Source: an uncultured Gammaproteobacteria bacterium
Lineage (GTDB): Bacteria; Pseudomonadota; Gammaproteobacteria; UBA6429; Thiohalophilaceae
Assembly (NCBI GenBank): GCA_913064945.1
Contig: CAJYAN010000004.1
Span: 50,001-114,000 of the forward strand
DNA: 64,000 nt
Direction: 5' to 3'
In this document: positions 23,659 through 33,939 of the stretch, piece after piece
Numbering within the stretch: position 1 is the first letter of the stretch
How the letters are laid out: the number at the start of each line of letters is the position of its first letter
Position numbers and translations under genes: made by a program
The notes under the pieces: model-generated
The model's input: the letters and a program-made list of their open reading frames with translations, nothing else
Told to the model about the DNA's origin: nothing
Databases searched by the model: none

Positions 23659-24849
23659 GTGTCGAAGGAAAAATTTGAACGCACGAAACCCCACGTAAAC
23701 GTGGGCACAATTGGTCACGTCGACCATGGCAAGACCACCTTAACGGCCGCGATTACGAAAGTAATGGCAGAAAAGCACGGCGGTGAGTTCAAAGACTATG
23801 CGAACATCGATAGTGCACCGGAAGAACGCGCACGTGGTATCACGATTTCAACGGCACACGTCGAGTACGAATCAGACGTACGCCACTACGCGCACGTGGA
23901 TTGCCCGGGCCACGCGGATTACGTCAAGAACATGATCACCGGTGCCGCGCAGATGGACGGCGCAATTCTGGTCTGTTCGGCTGCCGATGGCCCCATGCCT
24001 CAGACGCGTGAGCACATCCTGCTGTCACGTCAGGTTGGTGTCCCTTATATTGTGGTCTATCTGAACAAGGCCGACATGGTCGACGACGCCGAGCTGTTAG
24101 AGCTGGTCGAAATGGAAGTGCGTGAACTGCTGGACAGCTACGACTTCCCCGGCGACGACACGCCGATCATCACGGGTTCTGCTCTGAAGGCGCTGGAAGG
24201 TGATACATCAGATATTGGTGTTCCTTCCATTATCAAGCTGGTCGAAGCCATGGATAGCTATATCCCTGAGCCGGAACGCGCCATCGACGGTGCCTTCCTG
24301 ATGCCGATTGAAGACGTGTTCTCCATCTCCGGTCGCGGTACGGTAGTGACTGGTCGAATCGAACGCGGCATCGTCAAAGTCGGCGAAGAAATTGAAATTG
24401 TCGGTATCAAAGATACCGTCAAGACCACGGTCACCGGTGTGGAAATGTTCCGCAAGCTACTGGACCAGGGCCAGGCCGGCGACAACGTCGGTGTCCTGTT
24501 ACGTGGAACCAAGCGCGAAGACGTCGAACGTGGTCAGGTGCTGTGTAAGCCGGGTTCCATCAAGCCACACACCAAGTTCGAAGCCGAAGTGTATGTCCTG
24601 AGCAAAGACGAAGGTGGCCGACATACGCCCTTTTTCAACGGCTATCGTCCACAGTTTTACTTCCGTACGACGGATGTGACGGGTGCGTGTGACCTGCCGG
24701 AAGGCGTGGAAATGGTCATGCCGGGTGACAACGTCAAGATGACGGTTAGCCTGATTGCACCGATTGCGATGGAAGACGGTTTACGCTTCGCGATTCGTGA
24801 GGGCGGTCGTACCGTGGGTGCCGGTGTTGTGGCGAAGATCATTGAATAA
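23659..24849 (+). CDS. tuf: Elongation factor Tu, second copy
   Basis: This 396-residue EF-Tu is the str-operon copy, identical in predicted protein to the gene at 7136-8326. DNA identity extends from about 13 bp before the GTG (AGAGGGTATCACC) to the last isoleucine codon (ATT here, ATC there), after which the sequences diverge. Such sharp borders indicate recent gene conversion. rpsJ follows after only 22 bp, so the S10 gene set has no separate upstream leader here. Confidence 0.99.
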   Translation: MSKEKFERTKPHVNVGTIGHVDHGKTTLTAAITKVMAEKHGGEFKDYANIDSAPEERARGITISTAHVEYESDVRHYAHVDCPGHADYVKNMITGAAQMDGAILVCSAADGPMPQTREHILLSRQVGVPYIVVYLNKADMVDDAELLELVEMEVRELLDSYDFPGDDTPIITGSALKALEGDTSDIGVPSIIKLVEAMDSYIPEPERAIDGAFLMPIEDVFSISGRGTVVTGRIERGIVKVGEEIEIVGIKDTVKTTVTGVEMFRKLLDQGQAGDNVGVLLRGTKREDVERGQVLCKPGSIKPHTKFEAEVYVLSKDEGGRHTPFFNGYRPQFYFRTTDVTGACDLPEGVEMVMPGDNVKMTVSLIAPIAMEDGLRFAIREGGRTVGAGVVAKIIE

Positions 24850-24871
24850 TTTAGGTACTGAGTAAAAAAAC

Positions 24872-25189
24872 ATGGCAGCTAAAAATCAAAACATTCGTAT
24901 TCGCCTTAAGGCCTTCGATCATCGTCTGATCGATCAGTCTGCCCGCGAGATTGTTGAGACCGCCAAGCGTACCGGTGCGCAGGTCAAGGGTCCAATCCCT
25001 CTGCCGACCAAGAAGGAACGCTTTACTATATTGATTTCACCGCATGTGAATAAGGATGCGCGTGATCAATACGAAATTCGTACACACAAGCGTCTGATGG
25101 ATATTGTTGATCCAACAGATAAGACAGTCGATGCGCTTATGAAGCTGGATCTGGCTGCCGGTGTGGATGTTCAGATTAAGCTGCAGTAA
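24872..25189 (+). CDS. rpsJ: 30S ribosomal protein S10
   Basis: S10 is in the 30S head and, as NusE, also acts with NusB in antitermination. The 105-residue product contains [17 protein letters not shown] and the loop [14 protein letters not shown]. coli S10 has 103 residues. The short gap to tuf (22 bp) and the lack of an S10-type leader suggest transcription from the str promoter. rplC follows after 23 bp. Confidence 0.98.
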   Translation: MAAKNQNIRIRLKAFDHRLIDQSAREIVETAKRTGAQVKGPIPLPTKKERFTILISPHVNKDARDQYEIRTHKRLMDIVDPTDKTVDALMKLDLAAGVDVQIKLQ

Positions 25190-25212
25190 GCGAGTAAGCT
25201 GGGGTTAAGAAA

Positions 25213-25854
25213 ATGACAATTGGTGTAGTCGGTCGCAAAGTAGGTATGACACGCGTCTTCACAGAAGAGGGTGCCTCCATACCTGTGACAGTTATTGAAG
25301 TAGAACCCAACCGCGTGACTCAGTTGAAAACTGAAGAAGCGGATGGCTATCGCGCCGTGCAGGTGACAACAGGGACACGTCGTGCCTCTCGCGTGACCAA
25401 GCCCATGGCAGGACATTTTGCCAAGGCGGGTGTTGAAGCGGGTCGTGGCACCTGGGAATTTCGTCTGGCACAGGGCGAGGGTGATGAACTGGCCGCCGGC
25501 GCTGAAATTAAAGTGGACATCTTTGAAGCCGGTCAGAAGATCGACGTCACAGGCACCAGTATTGGTAAAGGTTTTGCTGGTGGTGTTAAGCGACATAACT
25601 TTCACATGCAGGATGCGACTCACGGTAACTCACTATCGCATCGTGCACCTGGTTCGATAGGTCAAAATCAGACGCCGGGTCGTGTTTTTAAAGGTAAGAA
25701 AATGGCCGGCCACATGGGTAACGTACAGCGTACTGCACAAACTCTGGAAGTTGTGCGAGTAGACGCGGAACGCAACCTGATTTTGGTCAAGGGTGCTGTC
25801 CCTGGTGCGAAAGGTGGCAACGTGATTGTTAAACCAGCAATGAAAGCACGCTGA
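25213..25854 (+). CDS. rplC: 50S ribosomal protein L3
   Basis: L3 helps start 50S assembly and reaches the peptidyl-transferase centre. The 213-residue product begins [16 protein letters not shown] and has the conserved G-x-K-G-F-x-G-x-x-K-R-x-x-F ([13 protein letters not shown]) and the [21 protein letters not shown] loop. The glutamine in that loop is the residue methylated by PrmB in E. coli. Length is close to E. coli L3 (209). The stop is 10 bp before rplD. Confidence 0.98.
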   Translation: MTIGVVGRKVGMTRVFTEEGASIPVTVIEVEPNRVTQLKTEEADGYRAVQVTTGTRRASRVTKPMAGHFAKAGVEAGRGTWEFRLAQGEGDELAAGAEIKVDIFEAGQKIDVTGTSIGKGFAGGVKRHNFHMQDATHGNSLSHRAPGSIGQNQTPGRVFKGKKMAGHMGNVQRTAQTLEVVRVDAERNLILVKGAVPGAKGGNVIVKPAMKAR

Positions 25855-25864
25855 GGGTAGGGTG

Positions 25865-26485
25865 ATGGAATTAAGTTTAACGACAGCAACGGGTAAGGCA
25901 TCAACAAAGTCAGTAAGTGTATCTGACGCTGCTTTTGACCGTGAGTTTAATGAAGGGTTAGTGCATCAAGTCGTCACTGCCTATCTGGCCGGTGCGCGTG
26001 CCGGTACGCGTGGGCATAAATCACGCTCCGATGTCAGGGGCGGTGGTATCAAGCCCTGGAGACAAAAGGGTACAGGTCGCGCACGTTCTGGTACTATACG
26101 CAGCCCCATTTGGCGTACCGGTGGTAAGACCTTTGCTGCCCGCAATCAGGATTGGTCGCAAAAGGTTAACAAGAAAATGTACCGCGCGGCGATGCAGGCG
26201 ATTTTGTCTGAGCTGGTACGTCAGGAACGTCTGATTATTGTCGATAATTTCGCCGTCGATGCGCCGAAGACAAAGGTGCTGGTTGAAAAGCTGACGGGCC
26301 TGGGTTTGAACGATGTGATGATCGTCACCGCCATGCTGGATGAAAATTTACTGCTGTCTGCTCGCAACCTGCACAAGGTAGGTATGGGGGAAGCGGACAA
26401 TATGAATCCTGTTTCACTGCTACGTCATGAGAAAGTCCTGATGACGGTCGACGCAGTGAAAAAGCTTGAGGAGATGTACGCATGA
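25865..26485 (+). CDS. rplD: 50S ribosomal protein L4
   Basis: L4 lines the exit tunnel and in E. coli represses the S10 operon. From ATG 25865 the product has 206 residues; an adjacent GTG at 25862 would add one. The tunnel loop [20 protein letters not shown] with [12 protein letters not shown] is intact, so there is no macrolide-type deletion. The TGA overlaps the ATG of rplW by four bases, a translational coupling. The E. coli-type S10 leader target is missing upstream. Confidence 0.98.
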   Translation: MELSLTTATGKASTKSVSVSDAAFDREFNEGLVHQVVTAYLAGARAGTRGHKSRSDVRGGGIKPWRQKGTGRARSGTIRSPIWRTGGKTFAARNQDWSQKVNKKMYRAAMQAILSELVRQERLIIVDNFAVDAPKTKVLVEKLTGLGLNDVMIVTAMLDENLLLSARNLHKVGMGEADNMNPVSLLRHEKVLMTVDAVKKLEEMYA

Positions 26486-26778
26486 ATCAGGAGCGCTTGA
26501 TGAAAGTGCTGGTAGGACCGCATGTCTCTGAAAAGGGCACAATGCTGGCCGACAAGCATAACCAGGTTGTATTTAAAGTGATTCCTGATGCAACCAAGCT
26601 GGAAGTTAAGAAAGCGGTTGAAAATTTGTTCAAGGTTGAAGTGGACAATGTTCAGGTCGTTAACGTTCGCGGCAAGATGAAGCGGACTGGTCAGAATTGG
26701 GGTAAGCGTAAGAACTGGAAAAAGGCTTACGTCAGTCTCAAGGAAGGCCAGGATATCGACTTCATCGGTGCTGAATAA
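26482..26778 (+). CDS. rplW: 50S ribosomal protein L23
   Basis: L23 sits at the tunnel exit and docks trigger factor and SRP. The 98-residue product includes [25 protein letters not shown]-type N-terminal sequence and the basic loop [22 protein letters not shown]. It overlaps rplD by four bases (ATGA). rplB follows after 20 bp. Confidence 0.97.
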   Translation: MNQERLMKVLVGPHVSEKGTMLADKHNQVVFKVIPDATKLEVKKAVENLFKVEVDNVQVVNVRGKMKRTGQNWGKRKNWKKAYVSLKEGQDIDFIGAE

Positions 26779-26798
26779 ACGGTTTAAGGAATTTTGGT

Positions 26799-27626
26799 AT
26801 GGCAGTCGTTAAAACAAAACCAACATCTGCTGGGCGTCGTTTTGTCGTCAAGGTAGTGAATCAGGATCTGCATAAGGGTGAGCCATACGCGCCACTTCTT
26901 GAAAAGCAGAGTAAGACCGGTGGACGAAATAACCTTGGACGAATTACCACTCGTCATAAAGGTGGTGGCCATAAACAGCACTATCGTTTGATTGATTTCA
27001 AGCGAAATAAGGATGGTATCGCTGGCAAGGTCGAAAGAATTGAATATGATCCCAATCGGACCGCAAATATTGCATTAATGCTGTATGCGGATGGCGAGCG
27101 GCGGTATATAATTGCGCCCCGCGGTATCAAGGCAGGCGATGAATTAATGTCTGGCCAGGATGCGCCCATTAAGCCGGGTAACTGTATGCCACTGCGGAAT
27201 ATTCCGGTGGGTACGATTGTCCATTGTGTTGAATTACGCCCAGGTAAGGGTGCCCAGTTGGCACGCAGCGCTGGTACATCAATACAGTTTGTTGCTCGCG
27301 AAGGTCGTCATGCGACGATTCGTTTACGCTCCGGTGAGATGCGCAAGGTACTGTCAGATTGTCGCGCCACGATCGGTGAAGTTAGTAACACTGAGCATAA
27401 TTTGCGTAAGTTAGGTAAGGCCGGTGCTTCTCGCTGGCGCGGTGTTCGTCCGACCGTTCGCGGTGTGGTCATGAACCCGGTAGACCATCCACATGGTGGT
27501 GGTGAAGGTCGTACCTCTGGTGGCCGTCACCCGGTAACACCCTGGGGTGTACCAACCAAGGGTTATAAGACCCGCAAGAACAAGCGTACAAGTAAATTGA
27601 TTGTACGTCGTCGTAATCAGAAGTAA
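26799..27626 (+). CDS. rplB: 50S ribosomal protein L2
   Basis: L2 is needed for subunit association and peptidyl transfer. The 275-residue product (E. coli 273) contains [20 protein letters not shown], the RRYIIAPRG segment and the C-terminal [20 protein letters not shown], which holds the conserved histidine near the peptidyl-transferase centre. rpsS starts 16 bp downstream. Confidence 0.99.
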   Translation: MAVVKTKPTSAGRRFVVKVVNQDLHKGEPYAPLLEKQSKTGGRNNLGRITTRHKGGGHKQHYRLIDFKRNKDGIAGKVERIEYDPNRTANIALMLYADGERRYIIAPRGIKAGDELMSGQDAPIKPGNCMPLRNIPVGTIVHCVELRPGKGAQLARSAGTSIQFVAREGRHATIRLRSGEMRKVLSDCRATIGEVSNTEHNLRKLGKAGASRWRGVRPTVRGVVMNPVDHPHGGGEGRTSGGRHPVTPWGVPTKGYKTRKNKRTSKLIVRRRNQK

Positions 27627-27642
27627 TTGAGAGAGTAGAAAC

Positions 27643-27915
27643 GTGCCACGTTCTATAAAAAAAGGACCATTCGTTGACCTGCATCTGTTGAAGAAAGTCG
27701 AGACGGCGCACGAGTCACAAAGCAAGAAGCCGATCAAGACCTGGTCGCGCCGTTCCATGATCTTGCCGGATATGATTGGCTTGACTATCGCTGTTCATAA
27801 TGGCCGTCAGCATGTCCCCGTGCTGGTCTCCGAGAACATGGTAGGTCATAAGTTAGGTGAATTTGCACCGACCCGTACTTACAAGGGTCATGTGGCAGAT
27901 AAAAAGTCTAAATAA
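27643..27915 (+). CDS. rpsS: 30S ribosomal protein S19
   Basis: S19 pairs with S13 in the 30S head. The 90-residue product starts at a GTG ([19 protein letters not shown]) with GAGAG upstream. The core [20 protein letters not shown] and the C-terminal [10 protein letters not shown] are conserved. rplV follows after 11 bp. Confidence 0.98.
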   Translation: MPRSIKKGPFVDLHLLKKVETAHESQSKKPIKTWSRRSMILPDMIGLTIAVHNGRQHVPVLVSENMVGHKLGEFAPTRTYKGHVADKKSK

Positions 27916-27926
27916 GAGGTTACACG

Positions 27927-28259
27927 ATGGAAGTTGCAGCTCGCTTAAAACATGCACGCATTTCTCCGCAGAAGTGTCGTCTGGTCGCTGACCAGGTGCG
28001 CGGTATGCCAGTTGAGAAAGCCTTGCAGTTATTGGCATTCAGCCCTAAAAAAGCCGCGGCGATCGTCAAGAAGCTTCTTGAGTCTGCCATTGCTAATGCA
28101 GAACACAATGAAGGTGCTGATATTGACGAATTAAAAGTCAGAAGTATCTTCGTTGACGAAGGTCCGACAATGAAGCGGTGGCGTCCACGTGCGAAAGGCC
28201 GTGTAAACCAGATTTTAAAACGTACCAGTCATATTACTGTGACGGTTGCAGAGCGGTAA
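27927..28259 (+). CDS. rplV: 50S ribosomal protein L22
   Basis: L22 extends a beta-hairpin into the exit tunnel. The 110-residue product (E. coli 110) has [20 protein letters not shown] and the hairpin [20 protein letters not shown] without insertions. The upstream site is AAGAGG. rpsC follows after 13 bp. Confidence 0.98.
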   Translation: MEVAARLKHARISPQKCRLVADQVRGMPVEKALQLLAFSPKKAAAIVKKLLESAIANAEHNEGADIDELKVRSIFVDEGPTMKRWRPRAKGRVNQILKRTSHITVTVAER

Positions 28260-28272
28260 GAGAGAGACGGAT

Positions 28273-28944
28273 ATGGGTCAAAAAGTACATCCAACCGGCA
28301 TACGCCTCGGTATTGTAAAGGACTATACGTCCAAGTGGTTTGCCGAGACTAAGGACTATGCCAACTATCTGAATAGCGACTTGACGGTCCGCGAATTTCT
28401 GAAAAAGAAGCTGTCGCAGGCCTCGGTTAGCCGTATTCAGATTGAACGTACAGCTGGTAATGCCAACATTACGATTCATACCGCTCGTCCTGGGCTGGTC
28501 ATTGGTAAGAAGGGTGAGGACATCGAACGCCTTCGTCATGAAACCTCAAAGTTGATGGGGCTGCCAAGTGTGCACATCAATATTGAAGAGATTCGTAAGC
28601 CTGAACTGGACGCGCAGCTTGTCGCCGAAGGTATAGCACAGCAGTTAGAGCGTCGTGTTATGTTCCGCCGTGCAATGAAACGTGCCGTGCAGAACACCAT
28701 GCGTCTGGGTGCGCAAGGTGTCAAGATTAACATTGGTGGCCGTTTGAATGGTGCTGAGATTGCGCGTAGCGAATGGTATCGTGAAGGTCGCGTACCGCTC
28801 CACACACTTCGTGCGGACATTGATTATGGTTTCGCTGAAGCCAAGACGACATACGGTATTATTGGCGTTAAGGTCTGGATCTTTAAAGGCGAAGTGATTG
28901 GCAAGCAGGAAGAAGCTGAACCTGCAAAAGCAGCCGCCAATTAA
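28273..28944 (+). CDS. rpsC: 30S ribosomal protein S3
   Basis: S3 lines the mRNA entry channel and has helicase activity with S4. The start chosen is ATG 28273 ([16 protein letters not shown]), matching the family; a frame start at 28246 would run into rplV. The product has 223 residues. The KH domain with [14 protein letters not shown]-type GxxG ([13 protein letters not shown]) and the C-terminal [20 protein letters not shown] are present. Confidence 0.98.
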   Translation: MGQKVHPTGIRLGIVKDYTSKWFAETKDYANYLNSDLTVREFLKKKLSQASVSRIQIERTAGNANITIHTARPGLVIGKKGEDIERLRHETSKLMGLPSVHINIEEIRKPELDAQLVAEGIAQQLERRVMFRRAMKRAVQNTMRLGAQGVKINIGGRLNGAEIARSEWYREGRVPLHTLRADIDYGFAEAKTTYGIIGVKVWIFKGEVIGKQEEAEPAKAAAN

Positions 28945-28961
28945 GTTAAAGGGTTAGAGAA

Positions 28962-29375
28962 ATGCTTCAACCGAAACGTACAAAATTTCGCAAACAGATG
29001 AAAGGTCGTAACCGTGGCTTAGCGGTTCGTGGCAGTAAAGTCAGTTTTGGCGAATATGGATTAAAGGCAACCGGGCGTGGTCGTATTACGGCGCGTCAGA
29101 TTGAGGCGGCACGTCGTGCAATGTCACGTCATATTAAGCGTGGCGGAAAAATCTGGATTCGTATTTTTCCGGATAAGCCAATTACCCAGAAGCCACTGGA
29201 AGTTCGTCAGGGTAAAGGTAAAGGTAATGTTGAATACTGGGTTGCTCAGATTCAACCAGGTCGTATGTTGTATGAAATGGAAGGTGTAAGTGAAGAAATT
29301 GCGCGTGAAGCCTTTCGTCTGGCGGCTGCCAAACTTCCGATAACCACAACGTTTGTAACTCGGACGGTGATGTAA
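28962..29375 (+). CDS. rplP: 50S ribosomal protein L16
   Basis: L16 helps position A-site tRNA. The 137-residue product starts [19 protein letters not shown] and carries the target arginine region ([14 protein letters not shown]) that YcfD hydroxylates in E. coli. The TAA shares its last base with the ATG of rpmC, so translation is coupled. Confidence 0.98.
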   Translation: MLQPKRTKFRKQMKGRNRGLAVRGSKVSFGEYGLKATGRGRITARQIEAARRAMSRHIKRGGKIWIRIFPDKPITQKPLEVRQGKGKGNVEYWVAQIQPGRMLYEMEGVSEEIAREAFRLAAAKLPITTTFVTRTVM

Positions 29376-29572
29376 TGAATGCGAGCGATTTGAGAAGTAA
29401 AAGCGTCGTCGATCTTAATAAAGAATTGATGGAACGTTTACGCGAACTGTTTAGCCTGCGTATGCAAAATGGCACCGGGCAGTTAACGCGTCCACATCAG
29501 GTTAAAGTTGTACGTCGTAGTATTGCGCGTATCAAGACCATCCTGAATGAGAAAGCAGGTAAGGCAGAATGA
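29375..29572 (+). CDS. rpmC: 50S ribosomal protein L29
   Basis: L29 is a small helical protein next to L23 at the tunnel exit. The 65-residue product (E. coli 63) includes [24 protein letters not shown] and [15 protein letters not shown]. It overlaps both rplP by one base and rpsQ by four (ATGA). Confidence 0.97.
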   Translation: MNASDLRSKSVVDLNKELMERLRELFSLRMQNGTGQLTRPHQVKVVRRSIARIKTILNEKAGKAE

Positions 29573-29835
29573 GTGAAAAAGCAAAAGTAGAGCGGACCGT
29601 CACTGGTCGTGTTGTCAGCAATAAGATGGATAAATCTATCACTGTGCTGGTCGAACGCCGAGTAAAACATCCGGTTTATGGAAAGTATGTGAAGCGCTCT
29701 AGCAAGGTACATGCTCATGATGAAAAAAATGAGTGTAATGCCGGTGACCTTGTCACAGTAAAAGAGTGTCGACCACTCTCTAAAAGTAAGAACTGGACGC
29801 TGGTTACAATCGTAGAACGAGCCAGCTTGGCGTAA
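29569..29835 (+). CDS. rpsQ: 30S ribosomal protein S17
   Basis: S17 is an OB-fold primary 16S-binding protein. The 88-residue product has the motifs [20 protein letters not shown] and [14 protein letters not shown], then the S17 signature near [19 protein letters not shown]. It overlaps rpmC by four bases. A 30-bp gap leads to rplN. Confidence 0.97.
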   Translation: MSEKAKVERTVTGRVVSNKMDKSITVLVERRVKHPVYGKYVKRSSKVHAHDEKNECNAGDLVTVKECRPLSKSKNWTLVTIVERASLA

Positions 29836-29865
29836 GCGAACAGATTAGGAATTGCGGAGTCTGTC

Positions 29866-30234
29866 ATGATTCAGATGCAAACTATGCTCGATGTTGCTGA
29901 TAATAGCGGAGCACGTCGTGTAATGTGTATTAAAGTGTTGGGTGGTTCTCATCGCCGTTATGCGGGTGTGGGTGATGTTATTAAGGTTAGCATTAAAGAA
30001 GCTATCCCCCGAGGTAAGGTCAAGAAGGGTGATGTTTATAATGCAGTCGTTGTTCGTACCCGTAAAGGTGTGCGTCGTCCCGATGGCTCATTAATCCGTT
30101 TCGATGGCAATGCGGCCGTTCTGCTGAACACTCAGTTGCAGCCGATTGGTACACGTATCTTCGGGCCTGTGACGCGTGAGCTGCGAAATGAAAAGTTCAT
30201 GAAGATTATTTCACTGGCACCCGAAGTGTTATAG
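29866..30234 (+). CDS. rplN: 50S ribosomal protein L14
   Basis: L14 forms intersubunit bridges and is the docking site of RsfS. The 122-residue product is almost the length of E. coli L14 (123). It starts [20 protein letters not shown] and has [22 protein letters not shown]. It is the first gene of the classical spc set; no promoter is evident in the 30-bp gap before it. Confidence 0.98.
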   Translation: MIQMQTMLDVADNSGARRVMCIKVLGGSHRRYAGVGDVIKVSIKEAIPRGKVKKGDVYNAVVVRTRKGVRRPDGSLIRFDGNAAVLLNTQLQPIGTRIFGPVTRELRNEKFMKIISLAPEVL

Positions 30235-30249
30235 GCGGAGATTGAGGCC

Positions 30250-30570
30250 ATGAAAAAGATTAAAAAAGGCGACGAGATTGTCGTTTTGACAGGTAAAGAC
30301 AAGGGCAAGCGTGGCAATGTCTCGCGTGTGATGCCTGATGCTGAACGCGTACTGGTTGATAATATTAATATTGTCAAGAAGCACCAGAAGGGCAATCCTC
30401 AGATGGGAACACCGGGTGGTATTATTGAAAAAGAAATGCCCATTCATGTTTCTAATGTGGCATTGGTAAACCCGGTAACCGGTAAAGCTGATCGTATTGG
30501 CTTTAAGGTACTTGATGATGGTCGCAAGGTACGTTGTTTTAAATCCAATGGTGAAGTAGTAGACGCGTAA
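30250..30570 (+). CDS. rplX: 50S ribosomal protein L24
   Basis: L24 starts 50S assembly through its KOW motif ([20 protein letters not shown]). The 106-residue product (E. coli 104) continues with [19 protein letters not shown] and ends before rplE. The upstream site is GGCGGAG. rplE follows after 16 bp. Confidence 0.97.
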   Translation: MKKIKKGDEIVVLTGKDKGKRGNVSRVMPDAERVLVDNINIVKKHQKGNPQMGTPGGIIEKEMPIHVSNVALVNPVTGKADRIGFKVLDDGRKVRCFKSNGEVVDA

Positions 30571-30586
30571 GCGTTGGGTGAACATG

Positions 30587-31132
30587 ATGGCTAGGTTACA
30601 GCAATTTTATAAAGATAATGTCGTCAAGCAATTGATGGACGAGTTTAAATACAGCAGCGTGATGGAAGTTCCACGTATAACTAAAATTACGCTCAACATG
30701 GGTGTGGGCGAGGCCCTGGTTGATAAAAAGGTAATGGATAATGCCGTTTCCGATATGACCAAGATCTCCGGCCAAAAGCCTATTGTTCGTAATGCGCGTA
30801 AGTCAGTTGCGGGTTTTAAATTGCGCGAAGGCTCTGCTGTTGGCTGTAAAGTTACGCTTCGCCAGAACAAAATGTATGAGTTTCTAGATCGTCTGATATC
30901 GATTTCGCTACCTCGCGTACGTGACTTTCGCGGGCTAAATCCAAAGTCATTTGACGGTCGTGGTAACTATAGTATGGGTGTTCGTGAGCAGATTATCTTC
31001 CCAGAAATTGACTACGATAAAATCGATGCGATTCGGGGTATGGATATTACCATTACGACAACAGCTAAAACAGATGAAGAAGGGCGCGCATTGTTAGCGG
31101 CTTTCAATTTCCCTCTCAAGGGCAAGGCATAA
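30587..31132 (+). CDS. rplE: 50S ribosomal protein L5
   Basis: L5 binds 5S rRNA and contacts the P-site tRNA. From ATG 30587 ([17 protein letters not shown]) the product has 181 residues (E. coli 179). ATG 30584 and GTG 30578 are weaker alternatives; GGTG lies 7 bp before the chosen start. Conserved stretches are [16 protein letters not shown] and [16 protein letters not shown]. Confidence 0.97.
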   Translation: MARLQQFYKDNVVKQLMDEFKYSSVMEVPRITKITLNMGVGEALVDKKVMDNAVSDMTKISGQKPIVRNARKSVAGFKLREGSAVGCKVTLRQNKMYEFLDRLISISLPRVRDFRGLNPKSFDGRGNYSMGVREQIIFPEIDYDKIDAIRGMDITITTTAKTDEEGRALLAAFNFPLKGKA

Positions 31133-31146
31133 GGAGCGGCGGCAAG

Positions 31147-31452
31147 ATGGCTAAAAGTTCAATGTTAGCGCGTGAAAAGAAACGCAAAAACGCTGTAGAT
31201 AAGTACGCGGACAAGCGTGCCAGCTTGAAAGCAATGATTAAAAATCCAGGCGTTAGTTTTGAAGAACGTATGGATGCACAGCAAAAACTGCAAAAATTGC
31301 CGCGTGACGCAAGTCCAAGTCGTATGCAGCGTCGTTGCCGAGTGACCGGTCGCCCACATGCGGTTTATCGTAAATTTGGTTTATGCCGCAATAAGCTGCG
31401 TGAAGCTGCAATGCGTGGCGATGTGCCTGGTTTGCACAAAGCCAGCTGGTAA
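31147..31452 (+). CDS. rpsN: 30S ribosomal protein S14
   Basis: S14 is in the 30S head. The 101-residue product is the long, zinc-free form, as in E. coli: no CxxC pairs are present, and the C-terminal part reads [26 protein letters not shown]. An AAGGAG site precedes the ATG. rpsH follows after 18 bp. Confidence 0.97.
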   Translation: MAKSSMLAREKKRKNAVDKYADKRASLKAMIKNPGVSFEERMDAQQKLQKLPRDASPSRMQRRCRVTGRPHAVYRKFGLCRNKLREAAMRGDVPGLHKASW

Positions 31453-31470
31453 GAGTAGGAGTACACCACA

Positions 31471-31863
31471 ATGATGACTGACCCAATTGCTGATATGTTG
31501 ACACGTATTCGCAACGGACTTGCGGCTAAGAAAGCCCAGGTGATCATGCCGAGATCTATGCAAAAGCTCGCGATTGCCCAGGTATTGAAAGATGAAGGCT
31601 ATATTACCGATTACGCGCAAGATGAAGCGAATGGTAAGCCGGTAATTAATGTTGAATTAAAATACTACCAGGGTAAGCCGGTTATTGAAAAAATTCAGCG
31701 TATTAGTCGCCCAGGCCTGAGAATTTACAAAGGCAAAGATGAACTGCCGAAGGTAATGGGTGGATTAGGTGTTGCAATTATTTCCACTTCGGCCGGCGTC
31801 ATGAGTGATCGTGCTGCACGCAGTGCCGGTCATGGTGGTGAAGTACTGTGCTACGTACAGTAG
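31471..31863 (+). CDS. rpsH: 30S ribosomal protein S8
   Basis: S8 binds 16S rRNA and in E. coli represses the spc operon. The 130-residue product starts [16 protein letters not shown]; the second ATG (31474) may be the true start. The C-terminal signature [20 protein letters not shown] is conserved. The ribosome site is AGGAG. Confidence 0.98.
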   Translation: MMTDPIADMLTRIRNGLAAKKAQVIMPRSMQKLAIAQVLKDEGYITDYAQDEANGKPVINVELKYYQGKPVIEKIQRISRPGLRIYKGKDELPKVMGGLGVAIISTSAGVMSDRAARSAGHGGEVLCYVQ

Positions 31864-31881
31864 TCGTGAAGGAATGTTGAG

Positions 31882-32409
31882 ATGGCTAGATTAAACCCGA
31901 TTTCAATTCCCTCTGGCGTTCAGGTAACGCTGAGTGAACAACAGATCTCTGTAAAGGGAAGCAAGGGTGCTATGGAGCATAATATTCACCCTTCGGTAGC
32001 AGTGTCCCAGAATGACAGTGTTATAAGTTTCGCTGCACGTGAAAATCAGATGGGTGCACAAGCCCAGGCTGGAACGGCCCGTGCAGTGATTCAAAATATG
32101 CTGACAGGTGTCAGCGCGGGTTTTGAAAAGAAACTTGAGCTGGTTGGTGTGGGTTATCGTGCCCAGGCTCAGGGTAAGATTCTGAATCTTACTTTGGGGT
32201 TCTCGCATCCGGTAAATTATGAAGCACCGGAAGGCATCACGATCGAAACACCTTCTCAGACAGAAGTACTCGTTAAAGGTATAGATAAGCAGAAGGTCGG
32301 TCAGGTGGCTGCCGAAATTCGTGCCTACCGCCCACCGGAGCCGTATAAAGGTAAAGGTGTTAAGTATGCGGACGAGCATATCGTTCGTAAAGAAGCCAAG
32401 AAGAAATAG
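31882..32409 (+). CDS. rplF: 50S ribosomal protein L6
   Basis: L6 lies near the sarcin-ricin loop. The 175-residue product (E. coli 177) contains two related domains, and the C-terminal signature AAEIRAYRPPEPYKGKGVKY is conserved. rplR starts 21 bp downstream. Confidence 0.98.
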   Translation: MARLNPISIPSGVQVTLSEQQISVKGSKGAMEHNIHPSVAVSQNDSVISFAARENQMGAQAQAGTARAVIQNMLTGVSAGFEKKLELVGVGYRAQAQGKILNLTLGFSHPVNYEAPEGITIETPSQTEVLVKGIDKQKVGQVAAEIRAYRPPEPYKGKGVKYADEHIVRKEAKKK

Positions 32410-32430
32410 TCTATTTTTTAGGATTTGGCA

Positions 32431-32784
32431 ATGGATAAGAAAGTTGCTCGTATACGTCGCGCTCGCCGCACTCGCTCTAAAATTCGCGAACTGGCAGAGG
32501 TACGTCTTTGTATTCACCGAACACCACGGCATATTTATGCGCAGGTGATTGGTGCCGATGGTGCGGCAGTCGTTGCCAGTGCCTCAACCGTGCAGGCAGA
32601 TATTCGCAGCCAGGTAAAATATACCGGCAATACGGATGCGGCGGCTGCAGTGGGTAAAGCGATTGCGGAAAAGGCAAAAGCTGCTGGTGTCACCAAAGTC
32701 GCATTTGACCGTTCCGGTTTTAAATTTCATGGCCGGGTTAAAGCGTTGGCAGACGCTGCTCGTGAAGCCGGTCTGCAATTCTAA
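32431..32784 (+). CDS. rplR: 50S ribosomal protein L18
   Basis: L18 is a 5S rRNA-binding protein. From ATG 32431 ([18 protein letters not shown]) the product has 117 residues, exactly the E. coli length; an upstream in-frame TTG (32425) is rejected because AGGA at 32419-32423 is best spaced for the ATG. The [17 protein letters not shown] motif is conserved. Confidence 0.97.
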   Translation: MDKKVARIRRARRTRSKIRELAEVRLCIHRTPRHIYAQVIGADGAAVVASASTVQADIRSQVKYTGNTDAAAAVGKAIAEKAKAAGVTKVAFDRSGFKFHGRVKALADAAREAGLQF

Positions 32785-32796
32785 AGGAAGATACCG

Positions 32797-33303
32797 ATGG
32801 CAGGTTTTGAAAATACACAGAGTTCAGACGGTCTCCAGGAACGTTTGGTCGGTATTCGTCGCGTGGCCAAAGTGGTCAAGGGTGGACGGATTTTTGGTTT
32901 CTCAGCATTAACCGTGGTTGGTGATGGACAGGGGCGTGTTGGTATCGGTCGTGGCAAGGCTCGCGAAGTACCTGTTGCTATCCAGAAGGCTATGGAAAAT
33001 GCACGTAAAAATATGGTCAATGTTGAGCTGGTAGAAGGTACGCTGCAGTATCCCATTACCTCTGAACATGGCGCAGCTAAAATTTATATGCAGCCTGCAT
33101 CAGAAGGTACCGGTGTTATTGCCGGCGGCCCGATGCGCGCCGTATTTGATGTGGTTGGTGTACACAATGTTCTGGCCAAGTGTATTGGCTCAAGCAATCC
33201 AATCAATGTGGTCCGTGCAACAATAAAAGGGCTTGCCAAAATGGCATCGCCTGAATCTGTTGCGGCTAAACGTGGCAAGCAAGTTAAAGAAATTCTGGAT
33301 TAA
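32797..33303 (+). CDS. rpsE: 30S ribosomal protein S5
   Basis: S5 supports decoding accuracy and mRNA unwinding. The 168-residue product (E. coli 167) has the double-stranded RNA-binding N-terminal domain ([20 protein letters not shown], the loop altered in spectinomycin-resistant mutants, here wild-type-like) and the C-terminal [23 protein letters not shown]. rpmD follows after 5 bp. Confidence 0.98.
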   Translation: MAGFENTQSSDGLQERLVGIRRVAKVVKGGRIFGFSALTVVGDGQGRVGIGRGKAREVPVAIQKAMENARKNMVNVELVEGTLQYPITSEHGAAKIYMQPASEGTGVIAGGPMRAVFDVVGVHNVLAKCIGSSNPINVVRATIKGLAKMASPESVAAKRGKQVKEILD

Positions 33304-33308
33304 ACGTC

Positions 33309-33497
33309 ATGCCGGCAAATAAAACTGTGAAAGTAACTCTAACACGTAGTCCTTTCGGTAAGATCAAGTCGCATCGTGAATGTGTGCGTGGTCTGGGCTT
33401 ACGTCGGATGCATCAGACCGTTGAAGTGGAAGATACGCCTTGCACTCGCGGTATGATCAACAAAGCATATTACTTGCTGAAGGTTGAGGAGAATTAA
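33309..33497 (+). CDS. rpmD: 50S ribosomal protein L30
   Basis: L30 is a small 50S protein. The 62-residue product has the L30 signature [37 protein letters not shown] split around glycine 30. The TAA ends one base before the ATG of rplO, indicating coupled translation. Confidence 0.95.
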   Translation: MPANKTVKVTLTRSPFGKIKSHRECVRGLGLRRMHQTVEVEDTPCTRGMINKAYYLLKVEEN

Positions 33498-33498
33498 T

Positions 33499-33933
33499 AT
33501 GCGTCTGAATACAATCAAACCGGCAAAAGGTTCCAAGTCCAATGCCAAGCGCGTTGGTCGTGGTATCGGCTCCGGTCTGGGTAAGACAGCGGGTCGAGGC
33601 CACAAAGGTCAGAAGTCACGCTCAGGTGGTTTCCACAAAGTCGGTTTTGAAGGCGGTCAAATGCCATTGCAGCGTCGTTTGCCCAAGGTGGGTTTTCGCT
33701 CACGTCTGGCAATGGTCACGGCTGAAGTGCGTTTGAATGAACTGAATGATGTTGATGCTGATGTGATTGATCTGCTGGCACTGCAAAACGCCAATGTGAT
33801 AAGCAAAAGTATTAAACGTGCAAAAGTCATGTTGTCCGGGACAATTGACAAGGCCGTTACCTTAAAGGGTATCCGTGTCACCAAGGGTGCTCGTGAGGCA
33901 ATCACCGCCGCTGGCGGAAAGGTCGAAGAGTAA
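33499..33933 (+). CDS. rplO: 50S ribosomal protein L15
   Basis: L15 acts late in 50S assembly. From ATG 33499 ([18 protein letters not shown]) the product has 144 residues as in E. coli. The N-terminal glycine-rich [21 protein letters not shown] segment penetrates the subunit. A frame start at 33484 lies inside rpmD and is rejected. secY follows after 6 bp. Confidence 0.98.
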   Translation: MRLNTIKPAKGSKSNAKRVGRGIGSGLGKTAGRGHKGQKSRSGGFHKVGFEGGQMPLQRRLPKVGFRSRLAMVTAEVRLNELNDVDADVIDLLALQNANVISKSIKRAKVMLSGTIDKAVTLKGIRVTKGAREAITAAGGKVEE

Positions 33934-33939
33934 TAAATT